A stretch of DNA of 48,713 nucleotides, from positions 1 through 48,713 of the forward strand of contig DAINPP010000019.1 in assembly GCA_036743375.1 (NCBI GenBank). Direction: 5' to 3'. Shown piece after piece: positions 41,208-48,713 of the stretch (its first letter is position 1; the number at the start of each line of letters is the position of its first letter). A program made the translations under genes and the position numbers. The notes under the pieces were generated by a model. It was not told where the DNA came from. It saw only the letters and a program-made list of their open reading frames with translations, and did no database searches. The DNA comes from DAINPP01 sp036743375. GTDB lineage: Bacteria; Thermotogota; Thermotogae; MWEM01.

Positions 41208-41589
41208 ATCAATAGAACGATGTGTAAACAGAGTCAAAGAAATTTATCAACAGGGAACACTTGAAGAGTATCTTTATCAGGATGCGCTGATACTGAATCT
41301 TCAGAGAGCTTGTCAACAGTCAATTGACCTGGCCATGTATATCGTTTCAGAGAAAGGGCTTGGTTTGCCAAAATTCAGCAGAGAAGCCTTTAAAATACTA
41401 TATGAAAATCAAATTATTTCTGAGATAACTTGTGAAAAGATGACTGGGATAATAGGATTCAGGAACATCGCCATCCATGAATATCAGAATTTAGATATTA
41501 ACATCATAAAAAGCATTGTGGAGAATGATCTTGGAGATTTCGCTGCCTATATAAAAGAAATATTGAAGGATATTGAAGATTTTCAATAA
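41179..41589 (+). CDS. hepT: HepT-type HEPN ribonuclease toxin (DUF86)
   Basis: 136 residues from the ATG at 41179 with GAGG 9 bases upstream. DUF86 features: IERCVNRVKEIYQQG, DALILNLQRACQQSIDLAMY, and the active-site motif R-x4-H-x-Y in GFRNIAIHEYQ, whose Tyr is the residue modified by the partner in studied systems. A complete, probably functional toxin. Lies 26 bases before a lipoprotein gene, which is probably unrelated. Confidence 0.9.
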   Translation: MVQVILAKIESIERCVNRVKEIYQQGTLEEYLYQDALILNLQRACQQSIDLAMYIVSEKGLGLPKFSREAFKILYENQIISEITCEKMTGIIGFRNIAIHEYQNLDINIIKSIVENDLGDFAAYIKEILKDIEDFQ

Positions 41590-41615
41590 AATACAGTTCG
41601 AACTGGAGGGAAAAA

Positions 41616-42542
41616 ATGAGAAAACAAACAGTACTATTCCTTCTCTTGATACCTCTAATCCTGATCAGCTGCAACAGTACAACCTTCACAACTGTACAAG
41701 CGACTATCAAGGACTTCGTCTACGCCATAAACGGAGCGGAAATCAGCGACATCCTCAACACGACCTTTGACCTTGCCATCATCGACTATTCAAGAGATGG
41801 GACAGAAGATGAAAAATACACCTCTGCACAGATACAATCCTTAAAAAATAACGACACGATTCCGATTGCCTATTTCAGCATAGGAGAGGCGGAAGACTAT
41901 AGATATTACTGGCAGGATAGCTGGAACTCAAATCCCCCTTCGTGGCTTGGAGAGGAAAATCCGGACTGGGAAGGGAATTACAAAGTCAGATACTGGCAGC
42001 GGGGATGGAAGACCATCATGTTCGATTACCTCGATAAAATTCTCGCACTTGGATTTGAAGGCGTGATGCTGGATATCATCGACGCCTACTATTACTGGTC
42101 GGAAGAAGAGGGAGAAGTCAGCACACAGTTTGCCGCAACCGAGATGATTGATTTTGTCTGTGAGATTTACACCTATGCCGTCAGCAAAACGGGTAACAGC
42201 CATTTTAAAGTCTTTCCACAGAACGCCGTTGAGATTCTCGACTACGACACCACCGGAAAATACCTCAGCCATATCACCGGACTCTCAATCGAAAGCCTTT
42301 TCTACGAAGACGACAAACAGACAAACAGTCAGGATAGAGGCTACCGTCTCGAATACCTTGAACGGTATAAAGATGCCGGAAAACTCATCTTAGTTACGGA
42401 TTACATCTATCCGGATATGACCCAGATCAATGACTTCTATTCAAAGACAAAGGCACTTGGCTTCATCCCCTATGCGGCGGACAGATCTACCGCCCTCGAT
42501 TCGGTCATCACTATTCCAAATCTTCAGCCATCAAAGAATTAA
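41616..42542 (+). CDS. TM1410/GH114-like lipoprotein (putative glycoside hydrolase)
   Basis: 308 residues. Lipoprotein signal KQTVLFLLLIPLILISC with lipid-modified Cys at about residue 19. The rest is a TIM-barrel of the MJ1477/TM1410 group, related to endo-alpha-1,4-polygalactosaminidase (GH114): FDLAIIDYSRDG, PIAYFSIGEAEDYRYYW, KVRYWQRGWKTIMFDYLDKI, GFEGVMLDIIDAYYYW (probable catalytic Asp), FKVFPQNAVEIL and LILVTDYIYPDM. Anchored outside the membrane, it could cut amino-sugar polysaccharide of cell surfaces or biofilms. Real substrate unknown. RBS GGAGGG before ATG 41616. Confidence 0.85.
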   Translation: MRKQTVLFLLLIPLILISCNSTTFTTVQATIKDFVYAINGAEISDILNTTFDLAIIDYSRDGTEDEKYTSAQIQSLKNNDTIPIAYFSIGEAEDYRYYWQDSWNSNPPSWLGEENPDWEGNYKVRYWQRGWKTIMFDYLDKILALGFEGVMLDIIDAYYYWSEEEGEVSTQFAATEMIDFVCEIYTYAVSKTGNSHFKVFPQNAVEILDYDTTGKYLSHITGLSIESLFYEDDKQTNSQDRGYRLEYLERYKDAGKLILVTDYIYPDMTQINDFYSKTKALGFIPYAADRSTALDSVITIPNLQPSKN

Positions 42543-42636
42543 TGAACAGGTTCTAATTGAGGGCGTTGAGGAATTACTGTTGCATAATTGTGAAGAGTGA
42601 GGATTAAAAATAGACGGGATAAAAAGGGTACAAACT

Positions 42637-42690
42637 AACTGTCAAACTTTTTGATTGACAAAATACTTGAGAAAAGTTTGACAGTTTTGA
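42637..42690. terminator. Long inverted repeat between convergent genes
   Basis: AACTGTCAAACTTTT (42637-42651) and its exact complement (42672-42686), 15 bp, with a 20-base spacer. TTTTG follows on the plus strand, and the gene at 42695 (minus) ends just beyond. Probably a bidirectional terminator, though the long spacer is unusual. Confidence 0.6.
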
Positions 42691-42694
42691 AAGG

Positions 42695-44077
42695 TTATTT
42701 CACCGTCTTTTTGTTAATAAAACTTATATTACATTCAAAGGTCCTATTCCAAGGGAGCGAAAAGATGAGATCCTGAATATGATAGTCTTTGAAATATTTT
42801 TTTAGGAATGCCATACTCATTTCATGAAAAAGAGTGATAAATTTATTGAGGATTTTTGAGTCATTAGAAACTTTATGAATATCTTCACCACTGGTTTTTA
42901 AATCCTCTTCGAGTCGAGCCCTGTAGATTCCCTGATAGAGATGATCGTCGATAAACCGTTTCAACAGGAAGGAAGATAATGCGACTTGATTTTCATTATT
43001 GGATCTTGCAGCTTGGGCAAGCAGGGTGCCAAGACTGTTTGATGCCGTATTCCAAGCGGAATACCCTCGTAGATTGTTTTTGGCAGTATTCAAAAGGCGC
43101 TCTACGAAGGCCGGATTGGATCCGTTCGGATGAAAGACGTCCAGGATATACAACGACTTTCCACTGTCATTTAATTCTTCTAATTGGTTCAGACTCTTTT
43201 CAATACTGGAACCACAGATCAGAATCACACGATCGGCTTCGTTGGTTTCATGAAATCCCGTGAGCCTTGCATGAGAATGAACGTTCAATTCAAAGCGTCT
43301 GTCCTCATATTCCATCACCTTTTCCTTCGTTTCACGAGAATCGTAAACGATTTGTATATCCGAATGGTTGAAGGTACGGATGAGCAGTTCTTGGAGCACT
43401 TCGTCTGCCCCGTTGTGTATAGAAACACGATCACCGATCCCCATTTTTCGTGAAATCTCATCGAGTATTGACAGTTCTTCGGATTGCGGTCCGCCCACAA
43501 AAGTATCTTCTTGTGCAAACACGACGAGATCCGCCGTAGAACTTCCAACGAGGTCAAGGCAGTTCAGGTTAATCCGATGATTTCTGTTTCGAGCATCCCA
43601 ATAGCTTTTGATGAGTTCCTTTGGGAGTTTTTGCGTGTGTTCGGACAACCGATCCGAAGCTTGAGCGCGTGCGTGCAGGTAATCGTTTATCGCATCATAA
43701 TGCCGTTGTGTGAGTTGTGAATCCACCGTTATCGAAGCTCTTCTGACGATTGAGGATAAGAAGATTTTCGATTTAGGCCGTCTCCTTTTAAGCTGTTCGA
43801 TCTCTCGAAGTCTCTGTTGTGCCTGCTCCAGCGAGGTGAAGTCCTTTCTTGAGGAAACGAGTCCGCCATAGCAGAGCATGTCAACGGCTATCAAATAAAA
43901 ATCGGCATCCGTTTTGGCGAGCCACTTTGACACATAGGTCATATCTCCTTCCTCTCTGAGATTGCCCAATCTGTCCCGATTCGGAAGTTGGATGTCGAGG
44001 GCGTAACCTTTTGAAAGATCGATGAGAAAATCGTAATTTGGAGGACGATTATCCATCGGTAAAATGGCAATTGTCAC
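42695..44077 (-). CDS. DUF4127 family protein
   Basis: 460 residues. It opens TIAILPMDNRPPNYDFLIDL, the PLDxRPxN hallmark of DUF4127, and continues with ADFYLIAVDMLCYGGLVSSR, RSNNENQVALSSFLLKRFID and FVGGPQSEELSIL. No signal peptide. To my knowledge the family has no proven function; members often lie in carbohydrate operons. Its start overlaps the stop of the FAD oxidoreductase gene by 4 bases (44077-44074), so the two are made together. Last gene of the ABC-transporter operon. Confidence 0.85.
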   Translation of the reverse strand: MTIAILPMDNRPPNYDFLIDLSKGYALDIQLPNRDRLGNLREEGDMTYVSKWLAKTDADFYLIAVDMLCYGGLVSSRKDFTSLEQAQQRLREIEQLKRRRPKSKIFLSSIVRRASITVDSQLTQRHYDAINDYLHARAQASDRLSEHTQKLPKELIKSYWDARNRNHRINLNCLDLVGSSTADLVVFAQEDTFVGGPQSEELSILDEISRKMGIGDRVSIHNGADEVLQELLIRTFNHSDIQIVYDSRETKEKVMEYEDRRFELNVHSHARLTGFHETNEADRVILICGSSIEKSLNQLEELNDSGKSLYILDVFHPNGSNPAFVERLLNTAKNNLRGYSAWNTASNSLGTLLAQAARSNNENQVALSSFLLKRFIDDHLYQGIYRARLEEDLKTSGEDIHKVSNDSKILNKFITLFHEMSMAFLKKYFKDYHIQDLIFSLPWNRTFECNISFINKKTVK

Positions 44078-45405
44078 AATATTCCTCCCCCCTTCAGTAT
44101 CTCTCCCTGAATGGCTTTCGGCTCGACATCTCGAACGGCAACACCCTTTTGTGAAGCCATTGCCGCACAGATACCGGCCGCCGTTCCCGTAGAGGTGGCG
44201 AGCGGGCTTGTTCTAACGGCAGAGAAGGCCAGATGATTGGCGCTGACGGCGCGTCCACAGAGCAGGACATTTTTTAATCTGCGAGGAAACAACGATGACA
44301 AGGGAATCTCATATTCTCCCGGATAGGGAATTCTGATTGTCTTGAGCGCCTTCGAATCGGGGATGTGTATATCCACAGGATAGGCGCCTACGGCAATACT
44401 GTCCTTGAAATGGCGCCTTTCGAGCAAATCGTCGAGTTTGATGATGTAATCCCCACTGACATGGGTCGTTTCTCGTACGCCGATCCGGTAGCCTTGTTGA
44501 ATCAGTGTTACTTCCTCAAACCCCGGTATCTCATTTCTCAAAAATTCCAGGAAGGTCCAGATATCGAGATTTCCAGCACTCTGTGCCCGTGTGATTTCGG
44601 CAGGATCTTCTCCATACCCGTTGTAGCGGCTTGTGTTCATGATGATGCGATCCCTTGAAAATGGAACCTCAAAAAAGAGGAGACGATCTCTTTGAAAATT
44701 AATCCCGTAACTGTTCAGTTTTTTCATTTTACCGAAAAACCCGGCGACGGCGAGGTAGTCGAATTTTGGTTCTTCCGCCAACACGAACTCATCCGGATGA
44801 AGCTGAATGTAATCGATGATTTTCTCTCGGTTGATTCCGCCCAATTCGAGAATTTGCGACATGGGTTGAGCTGTCTGTCTAAAACCGTCTCCTTCGATAT
44901 AAGGAGCACCAGCCCGTATGCATAAGCTGCCGTTTCCGGTGGCATCTATGAAGGTGGATGCCTGAAACCAATTTTTGACTGTCGGTGTGATCATCTCTAT
45001 TTCACAGATCGTCCCTTGATCCTGACGGATACGGTTGACCAATCCACCGAGTATATAATCTACACCCTCTTCCATGAGCAGATGGACCAACACAGTTCGG
45101 AGTTTATCGGGGTCAAACGGTGTGATCGTTTCTACAAATCCGATGGGGTCCTTGATATGTCCATAACTTCCGTTGATCTTGATCAGTCTTTCCACGATTT
45201 CTTGTCCGATTCCTGCGGAGACTTGTCTGCGGGGGGAATGAAAGGTCATCATGGGATTTACGAGCGATGTGGTCAACACACCCCCTAAGGACATATCCCT
45301 TTCTATGAGGAGAACGGAAGCCCCCATTCTCTTTGCCGCAACAGCTGCACATATACCGGCAATGCCGCCGCCGACGGTAATTACGTCGTATCGTTCTTGC
45401 ATCAA
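44074..45405 (-). CDS. FAD-dependent oxidoreductase
   Basis: 443 residues. Rossmann FAD site DVITVGGGIAGICAAVAAKR with an acidic end LLIERDMSLGG. The second FAD block is ASTFIDATGNGSLCIRAGAP, and the C-terminal block is KNVLLCGRAVSANHLAFSAVRT. This belongs to the FAD-dependent group (Pfam FAD_oxidored) near sugar or polyol catabolic genes. SLGGVLTTSLVNPMMTFHSP resembles members that oxidise cyclic polyols or sugar acids, but the substrate is unknown. It lies 12 bases after the second permease gene and overlaps the DUF4127 gene. Confidence 0.85.
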   Translation of the reverse strand: MMQERYDVITVGGGIAGICAAVAAKRMGASVLLIERDMSLGGVLTTSLVNPMMTFHSPRRQVSAGIGQEIVERLIKINGSYGHIKDPIGFVETITPFDPDKLRTVLVHLLMEEGVDYILGGLVNRIRQDQGTICEIEMITPTVKNWFQASTFIDATGNGSLCIRAGAPYIEGDGFRQTAQPMSQILELGGINREKIIDYIQLHPDEFVLAEEPKFDYLAVAGFFGKMKKLNSYGINFQRDRLLFFEVPFSRDRIIMNTSRYNGYGEDPAEITRAQSAGNLDIWTFLEFLRNEIPGFEEVTLIQQGYRIGVRETTHVSGDYIIKLDDLLERRHFKDSIAVGAYPVDIHIPDSKALKTIRIPYPGEYEIPLSSLFPRRLKNVLLCGRAVSANHLAFSAVRTSPLATSTGTAAGICAAMASQKGVAVRDVEPKAIQGEILKGGGIL

Positions 45406-45417
45406 CTCACTCCTTTG

Positions 45418-46275
45418 TCATTTTATTCCCGAAGTCAAAGCGGTATCGGTAAAATATTTCTGAAACATGATGAATATGATGACCACGGGGATGATTGACA
45501 AGGTTGTTGCAGACATCAACGGTCCCCAGTCTGCCGTATATCTGTTTTTAAAGACCTCAAGTCCAAGCTGCAAGGTTCTCATCTCATTGGTGCTCGTTAC
45601 CACGAGTGGCCAGAGAAAATCGTCCCATGCCTGTGTAAAGGTGAAAATAGCGAGTGATGCGATGCACGGCTTGCCAAGCGGCAGAAAAATTTTCAAAAAG
45701 ATACCCGCCTCGCTGGCCCCGTCTATTCTTGCGGCTTCGCTGAGTTCCTTCGGAAATTGCATATAATATTGTCTCATGATAAACACCCCAAAGGCATTCA
45801 TCACGTGCGGGATGATCAATCCGGCATAGGTATTCAACAACCCCGTTCCCCCTTGTCCCAGCAAGTTATTCCCGCCAACGAGTGGGAATGATTTTGCGAT
45901 AAGGAACGTCGGGACCAGCGTCACCTGAACCGGAATCATCATCGTACTGAGCAAAAGTAAAAAGAAAAAGTTCTTAAACGGAAACGAGAGTCTTGCGAAG
46001 GCATAACCGGCCAGTGAGCAAAAGACGACGTTGAGTCCCATGGACAACAGTGAAACAATCAGGCTGTTGACAAAATATCGTCCAAATCCACCGGTGGTCA
46101 GGGCATCTTGGTAATGATCGAACGTGATCTCTTTTGGAAAGAGTCCCTGAGAGGTTGAAAAAAGTTCGTTGTTGGGTGTGAGCGACAGGGTTACCATCCA
46201 GAAGAACGGAGCCCCCATCAGGACCGCAACCAACAGAAGCAGGATGAGCGTTTTTACCTTTTCTTTTTTCTTCAT
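45418..46275 (-). CDS. Carbohydrate ABC transporter permease (MalG-type)
   Basis: 285 residues from ATG 46275, which has GGAGG 7 bases upstream. Six membrane spans and the EAA loop motif ELSEAARIDGASEAGIFLKI, followed by FLPLGKPCIASLAIFTFTQAWDDFLWPLV, diagnostic of MalG/AraQ-type sugar permeases. It overlaps the first permease gene by 4 bases. Transports, with the other subunits, an unidentified sugar. No ATPase gene is visible in the window, so a shared ATPase such as a MsmX-type protein is probably used. Confidence 0.93.
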   Translation of the reverse strand: MKKKEKVKTLILLLLVAVLMGAPFFWMVTLSLTPNNELFSTSQGLFPKEITFDHYQDALTTGGFGRYFVNSLIVSLLSMGLNVVFCSLAGYAFARLSFPFKNFFFLLLLSTMMIPVQVTLVPTFLIAKSFPLVGGNNLLGQGGTGLLNTYAGLIIPHVMNAFGVFIMRQYYMQFPKELSEAARIDGASEAGIFLKIFLPLGKPCIASLAIFTFTQAWDDFLWPLVVTSTNEMRTLQLGLEVFKNRYTADWGPLMSATTLSIIPVVIIFIMFQKYFTDTALTSGIK

Positions 46276-47165
46276 ACAACGGCCTCCTTTGTATGTCGCC
46301 ATGTGAAACTTATTATCGAGAGCAGCATGATGATGATACCGAGAATAAACGACATGGCACTGGCGTAACCCATATCCATATAGTCAAAGGCCAGGCGGTA
46401 TACCAGTAAACCGACCGTTGTTGTTGATTCGAGTGGCCCACCGTTTGTCATGACGTAGACTTCTGTGAAGGTCTGTAAGGTCTGAATCATCCCGACAACG
46501 AGTACGTAGAGATGAACGGGTCTGAGCAGGGGCAAGGTGATGCTGAAAAAACATCTCGTTTTCCCGGCACCGTCTATGGAGGCGGCCTCATAATAGTTTT
46601 GGGATATTCCCTGAAGTCCGGCCAGATAAATCAACATGTTCCAGCCGACACCACGCCATATCCTCATTCCGGCGATCGAGTGAAGCGCCGTCGATGTGTC
46701 CTGCAGAAAATAAGTTGTCGGCAGGTTGAAAAAGTTTAATATGCTGTTAAAGGCGCCAATTTGAGGGTCATACAACCAAAGCCATATCATGCTTGCGGCG
46801 ACCATGGGGGTGATGACCGGAAGATAGTATATCGCACGGAACACCTTGATTCCCCGTATGGTTTTGTTGACGAGTATGGCCATGAGGAGTGACAGGATGA
46901 TGTTCAACGGGACAACCTCCAATGAGAATTGCAGAGTCCTCAACACGGCGCCCCAAAAATCCGTATCCGAAAAGATTCTCAAGTAATTGGAAAATCCGAT
47001 AAACGTTGGACTCTTAAATCCCGAATACTCCGTCAAACTGAGATATAGCGATATAAAGATTGGTGAAATCCTGAATATGATGTTGTAGATTATTACAGGT
47101 GCGATAAAGACAAAGGCCGTTATGGCGATGCGTCTTTTCATCGTGTTTCTCTTTTTCACGCCCAT
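46272..47165 (-). CDS. Carbohydrate ABC transporter permease (MalF-type)
   Basis: 297 residues from ATG 47165, preceded by GGGAGGACTA. Six spans; conserved IAPVIIYNIIFRISPIFISL, RAIYYLPVITPMVAASMIWL, and the EAA loop YYEAASIDGAGKTRCFFSI with TLPLLRPVHLYVLV. It forms the membrane pore with the MalG-type protein. Separated from the binding-protein gene by a hairpin that should lower its expression relative to the binding protein. Confidence 0.93.
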   Translation of the reverse strand: MGVKKRNTMKRRIAITAFVFIAPVIIYNIIFRISPIFISLYLSLTEYSGFKSPTFIGFSNYLRIFSDTDFWGAVLRTLQFSLEVVPLNIILSLLMAILVNKTIRGIKVFRAIYYLPVITPMVAASMIWLWLYDPQIGAFNSILNFFNLPTTYFLQDTSTALHSIAGMRIWRGVGWNMLIYLAGLQGISQNYYEAASIDGAGKTRCFFSITLPLLRPVHLYVLVVGMIQTLQTFTEVYVMTNGGPLESTTTVGLLVYRLAFDYMDMGYASAMSFILGIIIMLLSIISFTWRHTKEAVV

Positions 47166-47189
47166 TAGTCCTCCCGTATATTTTAGTGA

Positions 47190-47224
47190 CAAAAAGCCGG
47201 ATTCGAGTCTTAAAGAATCCGGCT
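47190..47224 (-). terminator. Hairpin between binding-protein and permease genes
   Basis: AGCCGGATTC / GAATCCGGCT, 10-bp perfect stem, 10-base loop, followed on the minus strand by TTTTTGT. Lies 9 bases after the binding-protein stop. Such intercistronic hairpins give partial termination or protect the upstream mRNA, keeping binding protein in excess. Confidence 0.8.
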
Positions 47225-47233
47225 CCTTTTATT

Positions 47234-48466
47234 CTATTTTAATTTGTTTATTTCACTCGCGGCTTGCTTCAAGGCCTTTTCCGGATCCATCACACCTCTC
47301 ACGGCTCTTTCGAGATATTTCACGAGGATATCTCTGGCTTGAACCCAGAATGGGATGTTGGGGTTTGAATAAGCGAATTCAACACCCTCAATGTATTTTC
47401 TTAACATGGGATTGGATTTGACAAATTCCGCGTCAGTTGCGGATTGTCTTGGCGGAATACTGCCCAGTGCCTCGTTGATCTTGATGATAGAGTCCTTTGA
47501 GGTGAGGAAAGACAGGGCTTTAAGGGTGCTGTCCAAATCTTTGGTCTTTTTCGATACCATGAATCCCGCAAAGGAATAGAATCCGGCCCTTGTGATCTTT
47601 TTTGGGGGGATAGTCAGTTCGATTTCCGTGTAGGCTTTTGGAGAATACTTTTTGATGGCTGCCATGTTCTCTGAATTCACGAAGGATATGGCCGCTCTTC
47701 CCGCTGCGATTGGAAGTAAATTGCCGACGGGATTCAATCCATATTCGGAAGATACCTTATCCGTATGAATGAGATCGACGTAATACTGTAGGGCTTCGAT
47801 TCCCTCTTCGCTGTCGAAAACGGGGTTGAAGTCGTCATCAAATAACTTTCCACCGTTCTCATAGAGGAAAGAGGCCCAAACCTGCTGAAGATCAATCCCG
47901 GAAACCGGTAAATTGATTCCGGCCACTTCAAAGTTTTTTCCCGCTCTTTTGGTTGTGGCGAGGGCATGTTCTCGAAGCTCCTGCCAGGTATCCGGTGCAT
48001 GATCGGGATCCAGTCCGGCCTCCTCGAAAAAATCTCTTCTGTAAGCCATCAGCCAACCGGAACCAAAGACAGGCACGGCATACGTTTGTCCCTTGTACAG
48101 TCCGGAGGTCATTGATCCTCCAAAATCATCCGGCTCTTCCAGTTTGCTGATATACGAATCGAGTGGCATGATAAGGTCATTTTGAACAAATCCGGCAATA
48201 GCTGCCTGTCCATGCATGAAGATATCCGGTCCGATTCCGCCGGCTAATCCGGTGGTGAGTTTTGTGGAGAGTTCCCCCCATGGAATGAACTCAACTTGTA
48301 GATTCAACCCGGGATTGTTCTTTTCAAAGGCGGGAATCATTTCGTTTTCCACCACATCAATGAGACCTTTTGTGGTCCCGGCGAACCACACGGTTACCGT
48401 TTCTTTTGAAAAACCGGTGAAGACCAACAATAAAACCAACAGAAAAATCCAAAATACCTTTTTCAT
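47234..48466 (-). CDS. Extracellular sugar-binding protein of ABC transporter
   Basis: 410 residues. Signal peptide KKVFWIFLLVLLLVFTGFS, then TVTVWFAGTTKGLIDVVENE and MIPAFEKNNPGLNLQVEFIP, the N-terminal pattern of family 1 solute-binding proteins; GGIGPDIFMHGQAAIAGFVQ and YAVPVFGSGWLMAYRRDFFE are also typical. No lipobox Cys, so soluble in the periplasm or held at the surface by other means. Strong GAGGAGGAAG site before the ATG. Substrate not predictable; the operon with an FAD oxidoreductase and DUF4127 protein suggests an oxidisable sugar or polyol. Confidence 0.93.
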   Translation of the reverse strand: MKKVFWIFLLVLLLVFTGFSKETVTVWFAGTTKGLIDVVENEMIPAFEKNNPGLNLQVEFIPWGELSTKLTTGLAGGIGPDIFMHGQAAIAGFVQNDLIMPLDSYISKLEEPDDFGGSMTSGLYKGQTYAVPVFGSGWLMAYRRDFFEEAGLDPDHAPDTWQELREHALATTKRAGKNFEVAGINLPVSGIDLQQVWASFLYENGGKLFDDDFNPVFDSEEGIEALQYYVDLIHTDKVSSEYGLNPVGNLLPIAAGRAAISFVNSENMAAIKKYSPKAYTEIELTIPPKKITRAGFYSFAGFMVSKKTKDLDSTLKALSFLTSKDSIIKINEALGSIPPRQSATDAEFVKSNPMLRKYIEGVEFAYSNPNIPFWVQARDILVKYLERAVRGVMDPEKALKQAASEINKLK

Positions 48467-48561
48467 TTCTCTTCCTCCTCAATAAAGTGTTGACTCAATT
48501 TACGCGTTCAAAGACTTCACGATTGTTACCAGCCCCCGTTCAGCGCATAACATAATCTTTC

Positions 48562-48713
48562 TTAGTGTCGTCCTTGTTTTTCGTTGTAATGGTGTATGAC
48601 CTTGGAATAAGTCCGTATTACCCCGCCGAATGTGTCCATATCGACCCCGGTGACGACCGGACCTATTATCAATCCTCGAAATCCCAAATCGAAGAGAGGG
48701 GCGATTTCATCGG
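48562..48713 (-). CDS. C-terminal end of an unidentified protein (cut by window edge)
   Basis: An open frame runs in from the right edge and ends at TAA 48564-48562. The 49 visible residues read DEIAPLFDLGFRGLIIGPVV, then TGVDMDTFGGVIRTYSKVIH and HYNEKQGRH. They look like the last strand and helix of a TIM-barrel-type protein, but I do not recognise the family. Same strand as the sugar-ABC operon and 95 bases upstream of the binding-protein gene, so probably the same transcription unit or its upstream neighbour. Confidence 0.55.
   Translation of the reverse strand, partial: DEIAPLFDLGFRGLIIGPVVTGVDMDTFGGVIRTYSKVIHHYNEKQGRH

Noticed and set aside
1..48713. tRNA, rRNA, insertion sequence, prophage or integrase
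   Set aside because: No cloverleaf-like sequence, ribosomal RNA, transposase or integrase was recognised in either strand.

Overview
The window looks like chromosomal DNA from an anaerobic, flagellated, carbohydrate- and peptide-fermenting bacterium of moderate GC. It has strong AGGAGG-type ribosome sites, frequent GTG and TTG starts, tight operons with 4-base stop/start overlaps, and many promoters of the extended -10 type (TGnTATAAT). The mreB-like/flgF/flgG order recalls the Bacillota mbl-flhO-flhP cluster. The DAHP synthase has the N-terminal ferredoxin-like domain known from Thermotoga, and a TM1410-type lipoprotein is present. Thermotogota, Bacillota and Spirochaetota all remain possible; the sequence I can read does not settle it. 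LAYOUT: 1-1371 is decayed DNA, holding a YhcG/DUF1016 nuclease-family gene with two single-base frameshifts and a response regulator with an internal stop and a lost phospho-acceptor. 1352-4478 has a YgjP-like metallopeptidase, a TraB/PrgY membrane protein and a secreted SNase-like protein. 4521-7449 (minus) is an operon ygeW, hydantoinase-like amidohydrolase, dCMP-deaminase-family protein. 7615-13465 (minus) runs aroF, aroQ, a degenerate mreB-like gene, flgF-, flgG- and flgE-type genes. A leader with a Tyr-rich attenuator peptide precedes aroF. 13824-24856 (plus) holds two transporters, a receiver-PAS-GGDEF protein, an oadB-type sodium pump subunit, alanine racemase, a YhaM-like nuclease, phosphohexomutase and topoisomerase I. 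25040-28802 has a GH130 phosphorylase and a secreted alpha-amylase. 29002-37781 contains a surface beta-propeller lipoprotein facing away from an operon of an unusual sigma factor, a soluble ZAS-type anti-sigma candidate, a TPR-CHAT protease and a PD-(D/E)XK/XPD-DinG nuclease-helicase. 37910-40564 is aroF2-pheA-tyrA. 40782-41589 is a MntA/HepT toxin-antitoxin pair. 41616-42542 is a TM1410/GH114-like lipoprotein. 42695 to the right edge (minus) is a sugar-ABC operon with an FAD oxidoreductase and a DUF4127 protein. HOW IT FITS: the two aromatic loci divide the work. One carries a regulated DAHP synthase under apparent tyrosine attenuation; the other carries a core-only DAHP synthase with the Phe and Tyr branch enzymes. 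The strongest candidate for an undescribed system is the sigma / ZAS / TPR-CHAT / nuclease-helicase operon. Its parts resemble the protease-controlled sigma logic of CRISPR type III-E (Craspase: TPR-CHAT, Csx30, RpoE), but no CRISPR or Cas gene is present. Second is the previously unannotated 17-codon leader peptide with five consecutive Tyr codons upstream of aroF.
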